Source: Asterella californica (taxonomy: Eukaryota > Streptophyta > Marchantiopsida > Marchantiales > Aytoniaceae). From it: 64,000 nt of DNA. The position numbers and the translations under genes were made by a program. Below the pieces are notes generated by a model, which saw nothing but the letters and a program-made list of their open reading frames with translations, did no database searches and was not told where the DNA came from. Below, piece after piece: positions 22,769 through 34,689 of the stretch. Within the stretch, counting starts at the first letter, position 1, and each line of letters starts with the position of its first letter. The stretch lies in NCBI GenBank assembly GCA_036924285.1, contig JAYKYS010000005.1:9610001-9674000 (forward strand). Reading direction: 5' to 3'.

Positions 22769-22827
22769 ATCCGAAAAGAGAGATCTCGACGATTGGAACC
22801 CAATCGTCGAGATCTCTCTTTTCGGAT
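22769..22827. repeat. perfect 28-bp inverted repeat with a 3-nt loop
   Basis: Arms 22769-22796 and 22800-22827 are exact reverse complements around aac. The arm contains agagagatctcgacgattgg. No poly-U follows, and plant pre-miRNA loops are normally longer. It may come from a foldback template switch. Confidence 0.95.
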
Positions 22828-25800
22828 CTCGCTTAATGTCTCTATTTTGATTTTAAGACATCTACATGTTAGTCCCTTAATACAACTTGAGTCAATTCGT
22901 ATAGTATGAATCTCTATCACAATACAACTTAATGTCTCTACTTTGATTCTAAAGCATCTAAGGGTTAGTCTCAAAATACAACATAAGTCAATGCGTACGA
23001 TATGAAGCTCTGTCATAATACAACGTGTATCAATCTATAAGATCGTGTAGTAGCACAATGATATTGCGGTAATCCTTTATTCAATTTTGATCTCAAAGGA
23101 TTTGTATTGCTTCTAATTTCCATCTAACTTAACTTTTAATTTCAACTTCTAGCTTCTCACTCTAAATTAAATTAGCTTATAAACTTCGATTATAAATAAT
23201 GAAACTCTGCATAAGTTATGTATTTCTTATTAGATTATTACTTCTTGTTTTAATCTAACTGAAATCTTAATTAAAGCTAACCAACCTTTACATGAACATC
23301 TGTATTAAATTTAAATTGAATTTCTCACTGCTTGATAAAGCTAATTCAATATTTTTGTCTTTAACAACATGCGATATACGAAGAGTATAATAGTCTAAAC
23401 AACTATAGATCACTTTCTGGATTAAGTTAACATGAAATTCTCACCTTTTCCAAAGCTAATGGAATATTTGCAGTCTGAAAGTATAACAATAGTTTTTGTG
23501 ACGAAAATCAACAATAAAATCTTATTGGAACATAAATTTACACTACTAGGGCCGTCGGATTCAACTCAGCTTAGGATTTCCATCGGTGGCTTTCGAACAA
23601 AGATTAAAGAGAGAAAGTTATTTTGTTGAAATAAGATGAGGAGTTATTTTTTGCGCTTTACGAGATTATAGAGTTGGAAAATTTGACCTCATGTTACTCT
23701 CTTTCTAGAGCAAAACAATTGATAATTTTAAGCACTGTTAGATTAATCTTAGGATTTTCCATGATGAGTTTAGATCGGCGGTGCATGAGAAAAAGTTAGA
23801 TGATCAATTCTTCCTAGCATGCATACTTAAGATGGTTTAGGGTTCAAAAAACTCAATTTTTGCATAGATAAACTTAAGAGTTCAAGGAAGAAGAGAAGAG
23901 AGAGAACGATAGGAAGAGAGAGAGAGAAAGAGCTATGATCAAAGTGGAATGTACTTTTCTTGGAGTTTCCAAACAGTAAACAAGTGATAATAATATCAAA
24001 TTCGCATAGTACTTTGCATCATTCTTGCTTATCTTTAGTCGATCATAACTAGAAGTTTCGCACTTTCTCTAATAAATGTTCTCCTCAAGACAATAAGACA
24101 AAAATCTTAAGGGTGATTGATAACTATGTCCCTGGTTAAAGATTAGAGGATTTTCCAGAAAGTACTTCCACATCACACTTCCACTTTAAAACAAAAAGAT
24201 AGATAAGCTAAATAAAATAACAACGCACAAAACGTTTTTTTCTCTATTGGTTATCATGAGAATACATACATTATGCATTGTTCATAGACTGAAATCTTGC
24301 TTTGATTTGTAGCAGGGTAGGATAAATATGGAAGAGACGAGTTTAGATAATCGATAGAGGTTTGCGTTGCATGGTGAATGATGCAATACATATAAATCTA
24401 TTTTTTCAAAATATTAAGTTTCACACAATCAGCTACTCAACGCAATTCTCCACTTTGTACTTCAATTCTTATAGTATGAAAAAACTCAATATCGTATTAC
24501 ACATTGCTCATCGATATCACTGATCAGACCTATTATTTATACTCTCGTATTGTTAGAACTTCTCTCAAACTATCACAAACTGTTATACTTTCTCTGAAGC
24601 TATCTCAAAATGGATATATTTTCTTTCAAATTACTCAAAATGTCTATTTGATTTGGAAGTTTTTATGACCTCAAATTAGCATGTAGTGCAAATGAGATAA
24701 AATATGGATCATTTCGAGCAAAATTTCAAGATGAACATGGTTGTCGAACCATGTGGACAAATGATAGAACATCAATTGACAAAGTGTTGTCTGATTTATC
24801 TAAACTAACTCACATTCGGCCGAGTATCTATTTTAATCATGTTCTAAGTTGTTAACTTCAGAAACTTCCAACATGACTCTGAATGCTATATCTATTTGTA
24901 GACGTATGGATACTTCTTATAAAATGTTATAATGAATTTTTCATTTGTCATTTTCATTTTCAATTTTCATTTTGTATTGAAATTTTTATTTAATACGCAT
25001 TTGGTATTGCAACTTACCACATAAAGTTATATTATGAACACATGGTTTGGAACTTACAGTGGTAGTCCTCATATAAGTAGTCATCCCGAACTGTAATTAA
25101 GAGCCCTAAGAGTAATTAGCCACAAGTGAATCTGGACAAGCAAGAAGGAGCATTGGGCAAGGAATGTGGAGATGGAGAGAGATTTGGACATTACTGCATG
25201 TGGCTGAAATATAACACCAGTGATGAGAAGTAGTGAAGTAGTGACTTTAGGAAGAAGAGTTCAGGCGTTTGAATCTGTACATTTTGACAACCGGCAGTCA
25301 ACTAAGGATGTTGGGGTTCTATTGTGTGATCACAGGCTGCCAGTTTAAGATCCATGTTGTAGAAAAAAAACACCCTCCCCTATGGAGTTTAGCAAACAGT
25401 GGGCAACTTGCAGCGACTGCGGGCAAGGAATTCACACGCGCTAGATGTATTATTGACTACCTTCGAAGTGTGTCAAGTGGTGTCACTTATGTGCAATTTG
25501 TTGCCACCACTAGAAGTTTGCATGGTTTAGTTAAAATTATTAATTGGACAATTGACATTATGAACTACTTAATGATTATGATAAAATAATGTTTCAGCAT
25601 GAAATCATAATATTTCTATAATATCAGTTATTGCTCATAATATAATTTTCACATGAATTATTTTGACACAAATTTCTTTGTTAAAACTGATGTCGTACAT
25701 GAACAAGGTAGTGCAAAAGTAAGCAAAGTCCAAACCTTTAATCATTTCTTGCTCAAATGCATGACTGTGGAAAGAACAGTGAGGAAATAAAAAGTCCATC

Positions 25801-25855
25801 TCAATTTACCAAGAGCTAATTTCTTTAGAGTACTCCTATTAGTCTTGCTTGCGAG
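22828..25855. other. unassigned AT-rich region
   Basis: Similar short phrases recur around 22845-23030 (aatgtctctattttgatttt / aatgtctctactttgattct, tacaactt(g)agtcaat), an old local duplication. A GA-rich tract lies near 23880-23930. ORFs are short and unrecognised, including one of 106 codons at 25269-25589. No gene is supported. Confidence 0.35.
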
Positions 25856-25869
25856 ATCAAGAGATCTTT

Positions 25870-26960
25870 AAGTTTATCTTTACATTTAAACTGGTTTCTC
25901 TTGTATTTCATAACTCTTCCACAAGTGAAATTCAAACCAAATCAATGATCTTGGCTTTACCCACCACATATTTTGTTCAGTTTGTTGTAGATGCTCCACA
26001 ACTAGTTGTTTAGCCGTGAACACTACTCTCGATAGAGAGTCTCAAACTTGTTCAAGCTCAACCGGATCTCTCGAGCCAACAATCTCTAACTCCTCCCTCA
26101 TCCACTCTACTATGATGTCAATTGCCAACACTACTGTGGTGACCACCACACCAAGAATCCCTTGAATATTTAATAGATAAACATAACATTAAACTGATCA
26201 GAACTTGTGCAAAACATTAACATCAACTGAAACACCACCTGAACTAAAACCAAGTTTGAAGAAGAGATCAAGTTCACTGAAACCAAGTTTTAAGCAACCA
26301 ACTTTGAAGAAATAAAATATGTTGAACATTGAAAATTTGATACACACAAGAGATATCTGAATCTATCACAAACAAGTTTGAAAAACTCAACATCCGAGGT
26401 TTGTCCATGCTCAACAAGAACTCCAAAAGTTCTCTAAAAGACAAATGATGAAAGACGAACATAGATTATTGCATCTATCCATACTCAAAATATTATCCAG
26501 CATGCACAAGCTGAAACAAAAATCGACAAAATGGGCATAGAAGCTTAATTAGCTATAGTCATTTTACAGATGAAAATGCTCCAACAACCGAAGCCGGTGC
26601 AAGCTCTTACACCTATGAGTTAAACAACAGGTATGCTATACTGTCTTCTGACTGTTAAGAGTTGTGTCAATGTCCACCAATGCTTCGATCATCTTGTCCA
26701 AGACAATAACAAGTTGGTCCGAATGAAAATCAGCATTTTTCGTTTGTTCTTCTCTACATCGAGTTTTTGAAAAACGCTTTATACATAGTCAACTTTTTCT
26801 TATCAGTTTCAAGCTTTTGTTTCTCCATTTCAATAATAGAACTCAGAAAAGCTGGTGAGAGTTTGATTCAAGGTAAAGACTGATTGACTCTATTTTCGTT
26901 ATCTTTTACTTGAATTATGGTTACTAGTCTCCTCTGGCTCTGTAGAAGTCAAATTTTTGA
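25870..26960 (-). pseudogene. old PIF/Harbinger relic, transposase N-terminus and Myb C-terminus
   Basis: Minus-strand reading from about 26170 gives VVVTTVVLAIDIIVEWMREE, a stop, DSLSRVVFTAKQLVVEHLQQ, then WWVKPRSLIWFEFHLWKSY (25915-25972). These align with the transposase N-terminus of the 11-17 kb element. Reading from about 26860 gives IIEMEKQKLETDKKKL, and further on SDQLVIVLDKMIEALVDIDT and LNSQKTV-stop (26633), which align with the Myb C-terminus ending SQRPTV-stop. Gene order and strand are the same as in the complete element. No ends or nuclease domain were found. Many substitutions show it is far older. Confidence 0.8.
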
Positions 26961-26964
26961 CTTC

Positions 26965-28555
26965 CGAATCTTGCTGAGGACTTGACTATGCATCATTTCC
27001 GATGCTTATCAAGCAAGTTCGGGCACAGTTGGCCGTCAGGTGTTTACTGTACTCCAGGTCGTGGTAAGGAGAAGGTGAAAGTGAAAATTGCATTGTTTGA
27101 CTGTCACGTCAAACGTCGTTCGCATGACGTGAAGCAGTGAAAATTTCCGGCGGACGGAAATATAGTTCCGAAATCGAATGTTTTAGTCGGAAAGAGTGAA
27201 AACGGTTGCATTGTCCGGAGTGCGTCCTACAAGTTCCCGAGCATGCGTTAATGTGGACACGGATAGCTCATGGCTTATCGTGGCCTAGCCTGCTTTTCTT
27301 TATTTTAATCAATTTAGTATTAAACTTTTTGTCCATTGCGTGCCGTGCCTACAGACCCAACGGCTGGTAACTGCTAACCCAAGCCTCAGGCGGTGTCGAG
27401 GCGGACGAACCTAAGGCCAGTTTAGGACGTGCCACGCTTTGATCTACGGACCTCACTGGACTGGGAAGGTACCAACCGTCCACCTAGCTCCGCGTGAGCT
27501 GCTCGAACCTGGTTGTATGGGACTGGCAGCAATAAGAGCGAATCTTTCACTGCAGTTCCTTCGGAACCGAGTAGCTGCACCGAGGCACCAACAGTGTTTG
27601 CTGATGCTCCATGACACTGCTGTGATTGTGGCGTGAGTTCACGTGGCAGAAGGAAGATTCGCCTAAGGTGTTATCCTTGTATAAATATTTTTTCAAAAAG
27701 TTCAATTTTATATTTAATATTTTATAATAAACAAGAAGTTACGTTTGCTAACTGTGAGTATATTCATTTGCCATTAATCTGGATCTAATCCAATTCTTTT
27801 GTAAGTTTCACAGTTGCTCGTCCTTGTAGTCTGCAATCTCTTTCGTCCACTAATATGACAAAATACGTTATATGACAAGACACTTTCTTATTTTGCAGAG
27901 CAAAGATGCAAAGAAGGGGTGATGTGTAATTTCGGAAATGCGTCCATCCATGCACTTCTTATAGAATATGTTTGGATGCAGTTATCATTTAATATTTAGA
28001 GATAAGTTAAGTTATTTTCTATATTTAATATAGAATTTCTGAAACAGAAAACGACCAAAAGTTTCCAAAATTGATCTTGCATGTATATTTTAGAAAAATT
28101 GTAAATTCGAGTAAAAAGAAAAGAAAGAAAAAAGAGTAATTCATGCGGGATCTCCTCTTCTTTTCTTGGAGGCCCACAAGATCCATCTTGGCATCCACCC
28201 TTGTGTAAGACAAAAAGGGTCGTCCATAGCCAAACTATGTGTATGGGGCTCTTGCTATGCTAACCATCCGGGAGATTTTCTTGTCGAGATGACAAGAAAA
28301 TGACAACCTGTTGTCGTTTGCTGCTTTGACTTGACGTGTATTTTCTGGGGTTATATAGTCCCTCACTCATGTTCACTTTCTCTGCTGTACCGAATGCATC
28401 AAATCATGCCTTGATTCCGAGAAGGAGTTACGGTAACGATCGAGAAAAAGGAGAACTTGAAGGACGTTTATCCTTGTGAAGAAGAACTCATTGGCTTCGA
28501 ACTCAACTGAAATCCTTTGAACTGAATTGGACGTGAGCATGGTGTGAATGCACTT
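26965..28555. other. unassigned region
   Basis: A GC-richer block at 27000-27660 contains a 65-codon ORF (27439-27636) with no recognisable domain. The rest is AT-rich. Nothing definable was seen. Confidence 0.3.
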
Positions 28556-28800
28556 CCCCACGTCCTTGTACAGTGAATTTCGTTTTCTCTTATCAGAAAA
28601 CTTGATATGAAAATATATAGATATAGTAAATTATATTATAATAGATCATAAATGACATATCTTAATCAATCTCGGAATAGCCAACTGATCTAGATATAAA
28701 CCATGAGTGGAGACGGAGCTGATGTGTTGTTGGGGATATAAGTCTGAGATAATAATTCTCAAAACGTTTCATTCTGTAAGAATATTAATTTTTCCGCCGG
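28556..28800 (+). repeat. dispersed AT-rich repeat, copy 2 (partner at 7.85 kb)
   Basis: It shares ordered blocks with 7847-8100: cacg(t/g)ccttgtaca, ttttctcttatcagaaaac, gatataaaccatgagtggag and taattctcaaa. There is no coding potential. The sequence just upstream (28370-28400, cactttctctgct...aatgcat) also recurs near 60850, which suggests the element extends further left. Confidence 0.55.
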
Positions 28801-31103
28801 AAGGGTTTGAACATTAATTAATACACTCCTAAATGTACTCTAGGAAGAAGTGGCGTAATTGCAAAAATAATATACATCCAAAGTGTCGTGATGAAAGTAG
28901 ACAGAGAAGAAGAGGAAAACCGTGGTAAAAAGGTGAGAAAATTGAGGGAACAGATTGACTCTCTGCTGGATGGGTTCGGGGAGTATTTTGGAGGGTATTC
29001 TTTGAATATTTTGTTTTTACTATTTTTCTGTGTTATATTTATATTTTACAATATAAATATATCAAAACTACTTTTGTATTTACATTTTATTTTTTCGATA
29101 AATATTAAATAAACCAAGAGTTACTGCTTGAACCAGACATAAACTTCTTGGATGTAAGATGCTCTTGAGACGGCAGCCGATTTCTAAAGCACGAACACAT
29201 TATACACTAACTTTTTGCAAGATAACACTCCACATCTAAATTATTACAGATTTGTTTCATATTATTAGATGTTGTTTTCACAAAATGACACCTCATGATT
29301 TGGTTGGAGTCTCGAACTCCACACTAATTTAGGTTCCACACTATTTTTACTCCATACTAATTACGATGAAGGGTGCAATTTGTTCAAAAATGATTACAAA
29401 GAGTAGAGTTGCACGACATCAGGTTGAGCCTTGAGAACCTATTCGCGCAAATCATCCACAAATCATTCTTGAAGTACTTTTCAATAAAGAAACATGGAAG
29501 GTCGGATGCAACTCCCACTCGAGATGAAGGTCTAAAGAAAATATATGTGGATCACAAAGATCTTAACAATCACAACGGTTACCACAAACGATAAGAACTT
29601 CACCGATATTTTTTTTCGGAAGGGGTGAAGTTCTTTGTAGTAGTACTCAACCATACTTCTTCGTCCACTTCTATGACCATGTGGTTCGAACCAACGTCTG
29701 ACCAGCATTCTTTTGCACCGGATCTACGTCTCAGATTTGCATTTCAATCCGTTTATAGACTTGCTTCCTTAGGTCAGCGTTCGTCTGGAGTCTCCTTGGG
29801 ATAGGCCTCTACATCCTAACCCAATGTTCCAACATGGTTCAAGAAACCACTTAGAGTTCATCTGTTCTCGAATTCTCGGTCAAGCCGTTAAGTCGTATTC
29901 ATAGCTTTTACAACTTAACGTAAGTTTACTAGGATTTTGTTGTTAGCGTTTACGCTCGATCTTGAGATTGAGGGTCACGATAATACGACTGGTGTACCTA
30001 CAGTTGGCGTTCATGGATTCAATACCGTCTTGCTCTCTCTGCTTACTCACTTTCTCATGTCACCTTCCGATGTCATAGAACGTGAAGTTTGGTCTATGAA
30101 TACATAGAGTATCTAGTTGTAGAGAGATGTGGCAAGAGCTTGGATCAACTCAATAAAATCCTTGTGCTTTCATTATCCAATCGATCTGTCTTTATCTCGA
30201 CTCTAGTATCTATTTGTCTTGGTTTTATCGATCTAATCTGATCTTAAGTGTAACGCACGAACTACACAACACAACTAGGAGTTCAATCATGCTCTAAGTA
30301 CATGAAGGATCCATACATGAGAAACATATGCTTTAGTTCATAGACGCACTTTCAAACATTCCCTTAGGTCCGCTTGTGCACTAACAATACCCACTTCATA
30401 ATTTGTCCACAACAAAATAACTAAAATACTCAACTTTGACTTTCTACATTTTGCTGATATGAACTCCATACAAGAGGAACCTTGATAGCCTATTGTACAA
30501 GTTTTCAAGTGATATAGATAACACCTTGATTGGATCAAGATAAATCCTATCACAATGTATCAAAATTGATCATTTTTAACACTTATAACTCAAAATCTCT
30601 CAAATCTTCATCTTGATCTGCATGTTTGATCTAATTTTTAAGTGATCAAATAAACTCCAGACTAGACATGCAACATATCACAATAAACCTTGTCTCTAGA
30701 GCTTCCAGCAGTGTAAGACATACACACATCCAGCAACCATTGAGCTCGATATATGTTGCCAAAAACAACGGTATCTTGTAGTAAGAGATTTTTGGTTGGC
30801 AAATTTGACATAATGTAACGTCTTCTCTGATTGTGATCTCCGCACCAAATTCACACCATAGCTCTTTTAAGTAACATGTAACACCTCCAAGAAGTTCCAT
30901 CTCCAAATCTCAAGTCGTTTGCTCAAGACCAACCAAGAGATCTAGGTGAGGTCTCTCTTCTCTTTCAAACCCGTCCGTTGTAATATGAACTTCGGCAACT
31001 TATTGCTCTCAACATGAACTTCCAATTGAGCTCAGACTTCAAAGACCTCATTTTCCAGTCCTCGTCGAAGATCTACTTTCTACAAGTTGTTCTTCTTTCT
31101 GCT
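28801..31103. other. unassigned region
   Basis: No recognisable gene. ORFs of 61-86 codons (28888-29112, 29409-29594, 30338-30906) lack known motifs. It is probably decayed repeat DNA. Confidence 0.3.
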
Positions 31104-31154
31104 GCAAATTTCTCAAGATGCAAGTTCTTTCAACTTGCATCTTGAGAAATTTGC
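31104..31154. repeat. perfect 23-bp inverted repeat with a 5-nt loop
   Basis: Arms 31104-31126 and 31132-31154 are exact reverse complements around ctttc. The arm contains gcaaatttctcaagatgcaa. No gene is evident on either side. Confidence 0.95.
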
Positions 31155-31794
31155 TTGATCGCACCAGCTTGATGGAAATTTCTCTGACCCCTCACTACTA
31201 TCTTTTGAAGTTTCAATTTCAGACCCCAAACCAATTTCTCGAAATGGACCAAGCCCTTCGTCTGGATTAACTTGTGGGCTTTATTGACCCCAATAGCTAA
31301 AATCCACAACCTTGACACATTCTCTTAACCAAATGAGCTGAAATTTCACAAGTAGTAATTTCATAAGGCACAATGCAATCTTGGAAATTTTCACTCATGG
31401 ATTCGACCCAGTGTTCATGAAACAACTCTATCTTTGAATCCAAGACGAACGACTTTACTTTTTTCTCTCAAACTATTATGGTCAACTTCAATCGACCATT
31501 TCAAAGTCAAATCCAACCCAAACATAGAACTAATTTACATCAGTGCGACCAACACGACGTCAAATCTCTAATCTCCTTAACAAAATCAAAAGGTCATCTC
31601 TCAAACTCTAGAGACACTCAAAAATATGACTTGGGACTGTGCACATTTGTGTGAGTGGCTCTTGTTGTTGAATTCGGATATAAGGTGGAGGATCGTAGAT
31701 ATATTCTTCCTTGCTTGGTGTTTCACGAGTGTTTCTTAATGTTCTACATGGAGGGTGAGGAGAGTTGTACTCATGGATGGAAGATTGATCTGAA

Positions 31795-32200
31795 TCTCAA
31801 ATCTTTCATTTTTTAATCCATTCCATATCAAGCTTCACTACATCCATCGCGATCACTTTTGATAGTGGTTTGTTGCCTACTTTGGAGAAGATTTCATTGG
31901 GGAGGGTGATGAACTTGCCTACACCGGTGATCCTCCCGATCATCACTTACGGAGAGAATTGAGACTTGACTGTGTATATCTTACTTTGATAGGTGAATGG
32001 ACCTGAACTTTCTAGCCAACGTTCTTTCAACGTCTGGGTTGATATTCGATGTTATTGCAAGCAGAAGATCAATCATAGTGCGTGGATCTTGAGAAACTTT
32101 AGCGAAGAATATTGCAATCAAGTGATGATTTCTCAAGAGCTTGCACGCCTCATTTTCGTACGATCTCACGAGTCAGATAACTATGAACGTGTCATCTAAT
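31795..32200 (+). pseudogene. relic of the LTR-encoded ORF pair
   Basis: The plus strand reads NPFHIKLHYIHRDHF (31815), then after a frame change PVILPIITYGEN, a stop, DLTVYILL, TGA TAG, and a 68-codon ORF (31993-32199) containing FNVWVDIRCYCKQK and RNFSEEYCNQVMIS. These align in order with two ORFs inside the gypsy LTR at 47790-48215: NPFQIKLMYMERVHF, PVILPVVTYGQEWDLTVFIL, and RNFGEEYYREIMSS. Many DNA differences in the PVILP...LTV block fall at third codon positions. The protein family is unknown. This copy carries a stop and a frameshift, so the first part cannot be made intact. Confidence 0.65.
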
Positions 32201-34585
32201 ACGTCTTTTGACGAGTTACACAATAAGATTCATGAAACAAAGAAAAATAACACAGTATAAGTTTATGCTAAATTCACATGCGAGCCGTGTCACACGACAC
32301 CACATAGAATTTCAAAAATCAGACTTAAACATTATGGAAAGACTAAATCACTCTAAATAGTCCAGTGGACCATATTTCATTGCTGCGGACATAGAAAAGT
32401 GAAAGGTCTGGATAACCTTAAACCTATACTTTAAATATCAGTAGCTGGATTTAAGTTAATTTTTTATAAATTATATTCTCCTGTGAAAGTTTTATCACCA
32501 AAAACAGTTTATGCTTAACATATAAATTTACTACTCCTCTGAACGCGAACTCGCAAAATGAAGTGTTGTGCTCCCGAACCATTATAATCATATAGGGGTT
32601 TAATAAACTTCTCACACTTGGTTATTAGAGAATCTTGAAGACTCATCATATTTCATGATACAAACTGAAGCATTACAAGGTCCGAGAAAAGAATGTAAAT
32701 CATCATCTGGAACACTCTTCAAGTCTTAATATCTTTCTTTGTGGCAGTTTCCCAACTTGCGCAACACTACTAAGTAAGACAAGCAAAGCAACGCTGCATT
32801 ACCTCTCCCCCACAATATAGTCGAACAGAATACAATATAGAGTACTAGGTATGCTTTGAGTTTTTTTATGTATAATATTTTAAAGTATCATAATAAGTGT
32901 ATCATTCATGAACATAAAATAAGCATTATTATACTCATTGAGCGATGTTGAATACTCTGCCGAGATTATTTATAATATGGACTCGCGATCGACCTGGCTC
33001 TCCAGTGTCAAAAAAAATACTGACTTGACTTAAAAAAATTATTATTATTTTATGTAGGTTCTATTGTACTTGTAGATAGAAGATGTGGTATTAGGTGGAA
33101 AATGGCAGTAACCACCTCCACTGCTTCTCAGTCTGCACCTCCACTGCTTCTCTCCTCTCACTTCTTTGCTAAATCTATGTACTATCGCCATCCCTAACGA
33201 CTTTCTCTGTCATGATAAGTTGGACTGCCTTCAAGCTTTCAACTACGTAGGCTTTATTTATTCTAGGAGAGTGAAAAGAAAGGAGAAAGCCTTTGGACCG
33301 CACAGCAATCAAATCACTCCAACTCCCCGTCCACGTATCTAACTCGATCTCGAAAAGAACCGTAAATCTTCTAGATTTATAGGGCTACCATTGTAGAGTA
33401 AATTGTAGTACATTAATTTCCAGAAAGCATGTTTACGAGCAGCGCTCGGGAGGAATTTTAGCTACGTTCAGTAATTCTTCCGACAGGCGAGAAAAGGAAA
33501 AGGTAAAAGTTAACTTTTATCACATTTTCACTACATGGCACATTTTAAAATTCTCCCTGGAAATTTTATGGAGGATTGTGTTAAATTTAGGAAATCTAGA
33601 AAAATCATCGGAAGATTTCACTCTAACCGTCGGATGCTTCCGAGCCTTGTGTACGAGTCAGAGAATTCTTTACAAATTTTGCGTTGTATCTTTATGGTTC
33701 TTGGTGAGTGATCTTAGCGATTACTGATGAATGCTCTCATGTTTTAACAGGTGCAAAGAAGAACATCAAATGCATTTTGCAGTGAAGCACATATAAATAT
33801 GATAGACATATTTCTTAGTTCTCTCTCAAACTATAACTTTTGAAGAAGATATCTGCGATTGATCAAAGTCATAGAAGATTTGTAATACATGCATTTAGTT
33901 GAATAGGTGATTCTCTCATGATGTGCTCTATATATATATTATTAATAATATAAACTATTTTACAGAAAGACTTATACGTTAAAATATAACGACTGTGATT
34001 GATTGAGAGTGATTAAATGTACTATACTAATATATAATATGTTTAACAAAGAAAATCATTAAAACCACTCTAGAAAGTTATTTTCTATAAAATAATTTAT
34101 TTTTAATTAATATAGTATGATCTATACTAATTATCAATACTTGAAAATAGACTTTAAATAGTATGATATATATTATGTAGTTTACACTATAATTAACATG
34201 GAACCTAATATAGTATTGGATCAGTATGGTAACTAAAAACCCTTTCATGGTAATTAGTATCGACCAGACTAATTACGATGAAAGGTGTACTTAGTATTGA
34301 TTGAGAGATCTCGAAATGAAGTTTATAGGGTTTCTGGGGACAATATAATATTTTCATCAACCTCAAGCACAAAGAGAAGAAAAAAGAATATTCCGTTTCC
34401 GTACCAGGAGGTTTAATCCGACACATTCACGGTTCATGAGAGCAATAATAAATTAAACCCATGTAGGTAGTTACTTTCGTATAAGTTTTACTATATTATC
34501 TATCTATGGCTACTGAACTGATTATTCATAGTACAAAAAATGCTATATGCATTATCTTTTTGAAGAAGGCCAAATCTCCTCTCTC
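32201..34585. other. unassigned AT-rich region
   Basis: No ORF above about 60 codons with a recognisable product. The block at 33040-33720 has mixed composition. I see nothing definable. Confidence 0.35.
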
Positions 34586-34628
34586 TAGTGTATTCACACT
34601 AACAATATATGTTAGTGTGAATACACTA
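34586..34628. repeat. perfect 19-bp inverted repeat with a 5-nt loop
   Basis: Arms 34586-34604 (tagtgtattcacactaaca) and 34610-34628 are exact reverse complements around atata. A second hairpin lies 24 bp downstream. Confidence 0.95.
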
Positions 34629-34651
34629 ACATTTATTTTTCAGTTTTCTTT

Positions 34652-34686
34652 CCATTGTAGAGCAGATTTCACTCTGCTTTACAATG
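34652..34686. repeat. 15-bp inverted repeat with a 5-nt loop
   Basis: Arms ccattgtagagcaga (34652-34666) and tctgctttacaatgg (34672-34686) match at 14 of 15 positions. It stands directly beside the 34586 hairpin. Confidence 0.8.
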
Positions 34687-34689
34687 GAT

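Noticed and set aside
22769..22827. The hairpin as a microRNA precursor or rho-independent terminator
   Set aside because: The loop is only 3 nt, the arms are perfect without bulges, there is no U-tract, and the context is a plant nuclear genome.
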